NCBI GenBank assembly: GCA_009602725.1
Contig: WELB01000002.1
Span: 1,322,296 to 1,337,503 of the forward strand
Reading direction: 5' to 3'
Length of the DNA: 15,208 bases
Source: Spirogloea muscicola
Lineage: Eukaryota; Streptophyta; Zygnematophyceae; Spirogloeales; Spirogloeaceae
Below the pieces are notes generated by a model. It searched no databases and was not told where the DNA came from. It saw nothing but the letters and a program-made list of their open reading frames with translations. Positions 10,869-15,208 of the stretch are shown one piece after another (position 1 is the first letter of the stretch; each line of letters opens with the position of its first letter). Made by a program: the position numbers and the translations under genes.

Positions 10869-13800
10869 TCAGCTGAGAGCACCACGGAGGGGCTTGTAGC
10901 TGCCACCCTCTGAGGAGCTGTCCTTGATGGGGATGGTGAGGAAGCTGTCGCTCTGCGACTCTCCTCCATCTCTGTGGCTGGTATTGGCAGTGCTGCTGCC
11001 GCTGGCGGCGGTGAGAGCCGCCGCAGCGTTGGCTGGCGCATCTGGTGGCACACTGTCTGCGTCGCCGACCACCAAGAAGCGGGCTGCATTCAGCTTCTCC
11101 TCCATCCACGTCACAATTGTCTGCATCGACGGACGGTGCACCGGATTGGGCGCCACACACTGGCATGCAATCTCCACCAGCACAATCAGCTCCTGCAGCC
11201 GGAAGCTGTTTCCGAGCTTGGGGTCCACCAGGAAAGGCAGCATCAGCGCGTCCTCCATGTACGACTGCGCCTGCTCGCAAGATGGCGCCATGCCACCGCG
11301 TGCCAGCAGTCAGCACAGCAGTTGTGCTGCTGCATTCAAAACAACTAATTCATACAACGGAATCAAATTTTCTAGAAAGTCAACAACAATGTTCTTTTCT
11401 AACAGCACGATGGAGTGGCCAGCTTACCCAGTCATGCAGGTTAGGGTCCTCTTGCACCACCTTGGAACCACTGAGTAGCTCCAGCAGCAGGACACCGAAG
11501 TCGCGCACGTCACCAGTATGCAATGGGCCGATGTCAAAACCATGTGCACCACCTGCTGGCAGTGCGTGTGGCAGTGGCATCGTCAGCCATATTTTCCGGC
11601 CCTCCCATGGCGCTGGCACTGCCACCTTTGCGACGTCCTCAGCACTAAGCAGGACGGCGGCCGACTTGATGCCGCCATGGACAATCGCGGGGCAGAAGCC
11701 ATGGTGCAAGTACTCAAGGCCGCATGCAACATCGTGCGCGATTTGCACGCGCTTCTCCCACGATAGCTGCTCAAGGCCCTCTGTGCCCTCTGCCGCCAGA
11801 CAGTCATGGTGGGGGTCAGCGCGTGCAGCATCCACTGGAGCATCTGGATGGCTGTGGGTTTCATTTGGTTTGTCTCAACAGGCCAGTGCAAGAATTCGGT
11901 GAGGACAGAGGTTGAGCAAACTAGCTCTTACGAATGACAGCTGATCTGTGCATTGAACAAAATATCATTTGAGTCACGGTAATGCATACCGTGCAGGCGG
12001 TGGCAGAGGCTCTCATTGGGCATGTACTCGTACACAAGCGCCTGGTTGGTGCCTCCGCTACTGCTGTCATTGCCGGTGGTGCAGTAGCCCACGAGGTTGA
12101 GGAGGTTGCGGTGGTGGAGGCGCAAGAGGAGCCGCACCTCCCGCAGGAACTCTGCTGGAGGCACGCTAGTGCACCGCTTGACGACCAGCTTCATGCCCGC
12201 CAGCCTCCCCGTCATGGGCTCTGCGTAGTGCAGCTCAGCACCGGCCGTGGTGTGCACCACCATGGAGTAGCTCTTGGTGAAGTCCTCTAGCTCCGCTGGA
12301 TTGAGAATCATGACTTGCTGGGACGGCGGCCCTGCTCAGCTTGCAGGAAACGAACATCACAACCCATCAAATCAGGTGACTTGGGCCGCAGCTCCGCAGG
12401 TACTGTGCGTCTGAAGAGGTGATGCCGACACGATTTAACAAGGGAACACAGGAATGTGAAGCAAGCACACAATTGTAAGCCTACGGGCCAGTCTTTAGGC
12501 AAGGGCTTCGTCTGACAAAGATGGCTCTGCAGCTACTCACGCTTTGCATATTCTTCTCTTGCAAAGTGGGGCACAATGACCATCTTCTTTCGGCGCGTCC
12601 GCCTCACAGACTTGACAATGATAATCAGCAGGATGACCAGAAGCACCAGCACAGCAACCGATACTGCTATACCAACAATGAGGCCCGTGTTGCTTGAAGA
12701 ATGCATGTGCCCCAAAGTGTTTGTCGCATTTGAAGAAGAGCCTGCAAACGTAGAATGTGGCACAGACGAAGGCCTCAGGCTGGCTTTCAGCTGTGGCAAG
12801 CAGATGGACACTCCTTGCCACTCTAAGCAGAGCTTAGCATCATCTGCATGATGGGAGGCGTGATGGCAGGTCTCCATTGATGCTGCTGCGTCGTACTGGA
12901 GATAGCTGTATCCCTCACCGAGGACGGTCTCGTTGGTGGAGACGCCCTCGTAGAAGCTTGCGCACGCACTGCTGGACCGCTGGGACTGCTGGCCCTCAAT
13001 GCAGTTGCCGGCAAAGCTGCAACAAGAACCATAGAGCGGGCCCTGTAATACACAGCACCCTGCAGGTTCTTGCAGAGGCGCAGAGCATCACAGTAGAGGT
13101 TCGCGCCCTGTTCGAGATGTGGCGAGCGCACCTGAAGCTGGCAAAGCTCGGAACAGCAAAGAGTAGCTTTCCATTGAGATAGTTGAAGGACACATCCCTG
13201 CGCATCCGATGCATTTGAGGCGGGTGTCATGCAGATCGGTGGCAGGAGGCATTTGTCCAATTTCCTAGAAGCAATGAACAGCTTCTGACCACCTCAACAA
13301 GAACGACAAGGAACGGTATCAAGGGCCGCAAGTGGCGGATGATCCTTGGTGCTACATAAGCTAGGCCGTGGGTGACTCACACCAAAGTGAGGTTGTTTGT
13401 AAACAGCTTGTTGGGGAGCGGGCCAGTGAGGAAATTGTTTTGCAGGTGGCTGCAGGTTGAGCGGAGGGTCATCAGAGCTTTCAGGACCGCATTGCGCATG
13501 ATCAGCAAATGCTGACTTTGGCTACTGAGAGGGTCAGAAAGTAGATGATGAACTTCGGGAGGCATCCGAACAGTCGATATGCCCATCATGGTGTCTGTGT
13601 TGCATGCATTGCAAGGTTCACTTTACATGCAAACGTGCGGACAGCCAGGCGGGGGCAGCCGATTGCCGGCAGCTCACAGCTGCTGCAGCTGCGGAAAAGC
13701 GGCGAGCTTCGTGGGGTACATTCCGCTGAAAGCGTTGGACGACAGGTCGACAATCTGCAGCACCGGCATGGCCGCTAGGCGCGGGATGTCGCCGGTCAAC

Positions 13801-15208
13801 TGGTTGCTCTGCAGGATCCTGCAACGCAACCCCAGACATGCAATCAGTGAACGTCCCATCATGTGTGCAGCGACTGTGGCGCTGCCGCAGCAATGCAGGG
13901 GGCCCAAAGCGGCCCTCACAGGTACTGCAGTGACGCGAGGCGCCCGAGCGACAGCGGGAGCGTGCCGTTGAGGCTGTTTGAGCTCAGGTCCCTGCATTGC
14001 ACCAGCAGCGCCATCGTCGTGATCACTCTTTGGTCCATCAAGCGCAAGTCGAGAGTTGGGGCTTCATCCCAGCGGCAAGGCGCCGACTTCTTGAAATTTG
14101 CGATGCTCACAGCTGCTTCAAGTCGGAGCAGCGGCCGAGCGCATCGGGGATGGCGCCGCTGAGGTGGTTGTTGTACAGGTACAGCGTCTGCAGGGCCTGG
14201 AGCCGCCCGAGGGACGCCGGGATGCCGCCGCCGAAGCGGTTGTAGCTCAGGTCCCTGCGCCGCGTCGGCAGCCAGCGCCGGCGTCAGGGCCAGAGCTTCA
14301 GTGCCCGTCTCGACGGGCAATGGACGCTTGGAGAGGGCAGCTCGGCGGCGCTGCCGGTCAGCGAGACAGGCAACGGACGTAGCTGCAGCGCAGGGTGCAC
14401 ACTCACAGGTAGCTGAGCTCGGAGAGGTCGCCGAGGCGCGACGGGACCGTGCCTCCCAGGTCGTTGTCGGCCAGCGAGCTGCCATGGCCGCGGCAGGATG
14501 CATGGCCACCCATCAGCGCGCTGCATTGCAGCTGCAGAGCTGGCGCTGCCACGAGGCTGCCGACGATGGCAGCCGGGTCTGGGCGCTCACATGTAGCTGA
14601 GCTTGCGGAGGCGCAGGACGGCGCCGGGCAGGCCGGCGCCGTGCACGCCGGCGCTGGTCATGTCGAGGACCGCGAGGTCTCCGAGCTGGAGGATGGCGTC
14701 CCACGGCAGCGTGACGTTCAGCGGCAGCTCCACGCGGCCGTACGCCGACAGGTTCGTGCCCGACAGCAGCCTGGCCGCCACCCACGACCGAGCCGAAGCT
14801 TGTGTTGAGTGATGGGGGGCCAGAGCAATCAAGCCATAATGCAAGTACATTAACAGAGAAGGATTTGCGTCAAGAGGCAAGCACATCTACGAGTGGCGGC
14901 AGGCGGAGTCGTGGGATAAAGAGGGAGCGGCGCACAGGTTGGTGACGCGGTTGTCGCGGCAGGCGACGCCGGCCCAGGCGCTGGGGTCCAGCGCGCAGGG
15001 CCAGGAGAGGAGCGCGTCGTCGCCAATGGCGGCGGCGCCGTCGTCCACCGCCCAGCTCGCCAGCGCCTCGCCGGCGCCGCCGCCCAGCCCATCCTTGAGC
15101 CGCAGCAGCGCCGCGCCTGCAGCGGCGGAGGCGGCGCAGCAGCCTGAGGTGAGGCGGGCCGCGATCCATGGCCGCCGTCGTCTCACGCGGCGGCGGCGGC
15201 GGCGGCGG
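10869..15208 (-). CDS. LRR receptor-like protein with a predicted pseudokinase domain (13 exons in window, 5' partial)
   Basis: A plasma-membrane LRR receptor-like kinase. Exons in transcript order: 15208(edge)-14936, 14770-14591, 14478-14407, 14254-14111, 13991-13920, 13818-13678, 13449-13381, 13197-13132, 13016-12919, 12843-12541, 12331-11990, 11789-11428, 11270-10869. The frame is open to the window edge and no ATG is in it, so the start lies outside. Order of domains: LRR N-cap (LLRLKDGL, SWAGVACRDNRVTNL), about eight LRRs (for example LADNDLGGTVPSRLGDL), a Cys-containing stalk (FAGNCIEGQQSQRSSSAC), a transmembrane helix (about 12614-12689) followed by basic KSVRRTRRKK, then a kinase fold. 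The kinase part keeps VVKRC, the helix C Glu (EFLREVRLL) and DVRDFGVLLLELL, but lacks a Gly-rich loop. HRDLKxxN is replaced by HGGIKSAAVLL and DFG by VPA. Catalysis is therefore unlikely and signalling would need partners. A Ser-rich C-terminal tail ends in RGALS. The ligand is unknown. Confidence 0.85.
15187..15208. repeat. CGG trinucleotide repeat at the right window edge
   Basis: Seven CGG units run to the end of the window. On the minus strand they are CCG/CGC units upstream of the receptor gene's first visible codons and read as poly-Arg in its open frame. This may instead be 5' UTR or an upstream intron, so the true start of the gene cannot be placed. Confidence 0.85.

Overview
The window reads as nuclear DNA of a plant-lineage (streptophyte) organism, most likely a land plant. 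The reasons are spliced genes with GT-AG introns of roughly 80 to 700 bases, a plant-type leucine-rich-repeat receptor kinase, and a eukaryotic-type glutamine:fructose-6-phosphate amidotransferase. I cannot name the species. The GC-rich gene starts and exons beside more AT-rich introns would fit a non-seed plant or a streptophyte alga, but this is only an impression.

Layout. Positions 1-81 are a pure A tract at the window edge. A 13-exon gene on the + strand (107-4556) encodes a predicted type I membrane protein of about 536 residues: signal peptide, lumenal or extracellular domain, one C-terminal membrane helix and a short acidic tail. I do not recognise its family. From 4557 to 6661 there is no gene I can support; this holds the 3' flank of the first gene, a G-box, a small perfect inverted repeat and then the very GC- and CT-rich promoter/leader of the next gene. 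An 8-exon + strand gene (6662-9941) encodes GFAT (about 753 residues), the first and rate-limiting enzyme of UDP-GlcNAc synthesis. Its start is fixed by the N-terminal catalytic cysteine and all conserved motifs are present. A convergent gene on the - strand (15208 down to 10869, 13 exons, 5' end outside the window) encodes an LRR receptor-like kinase whose kinase domain has lost the HRD and DFG motifs, so it is a predicted pseudokinase.

The GFAT and receptor genes are tail to tail, separated by 927 bases with an AATAAA motif for each. I see no operon-like logic or mobile element; the three genes look like ordinary chromosomal neighbours. The main points of interest are the pseudokinase, a 76-bp tandem duplication that copies a splice acceptor of GFAT with only one copy in frame, possible upstream ORFs in the GFAT leader, and the unidentified membrane protein with possible alternative exons. 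All exon models were made by hand from splice sites and reading frame; no homology search or transcript evidence was available.
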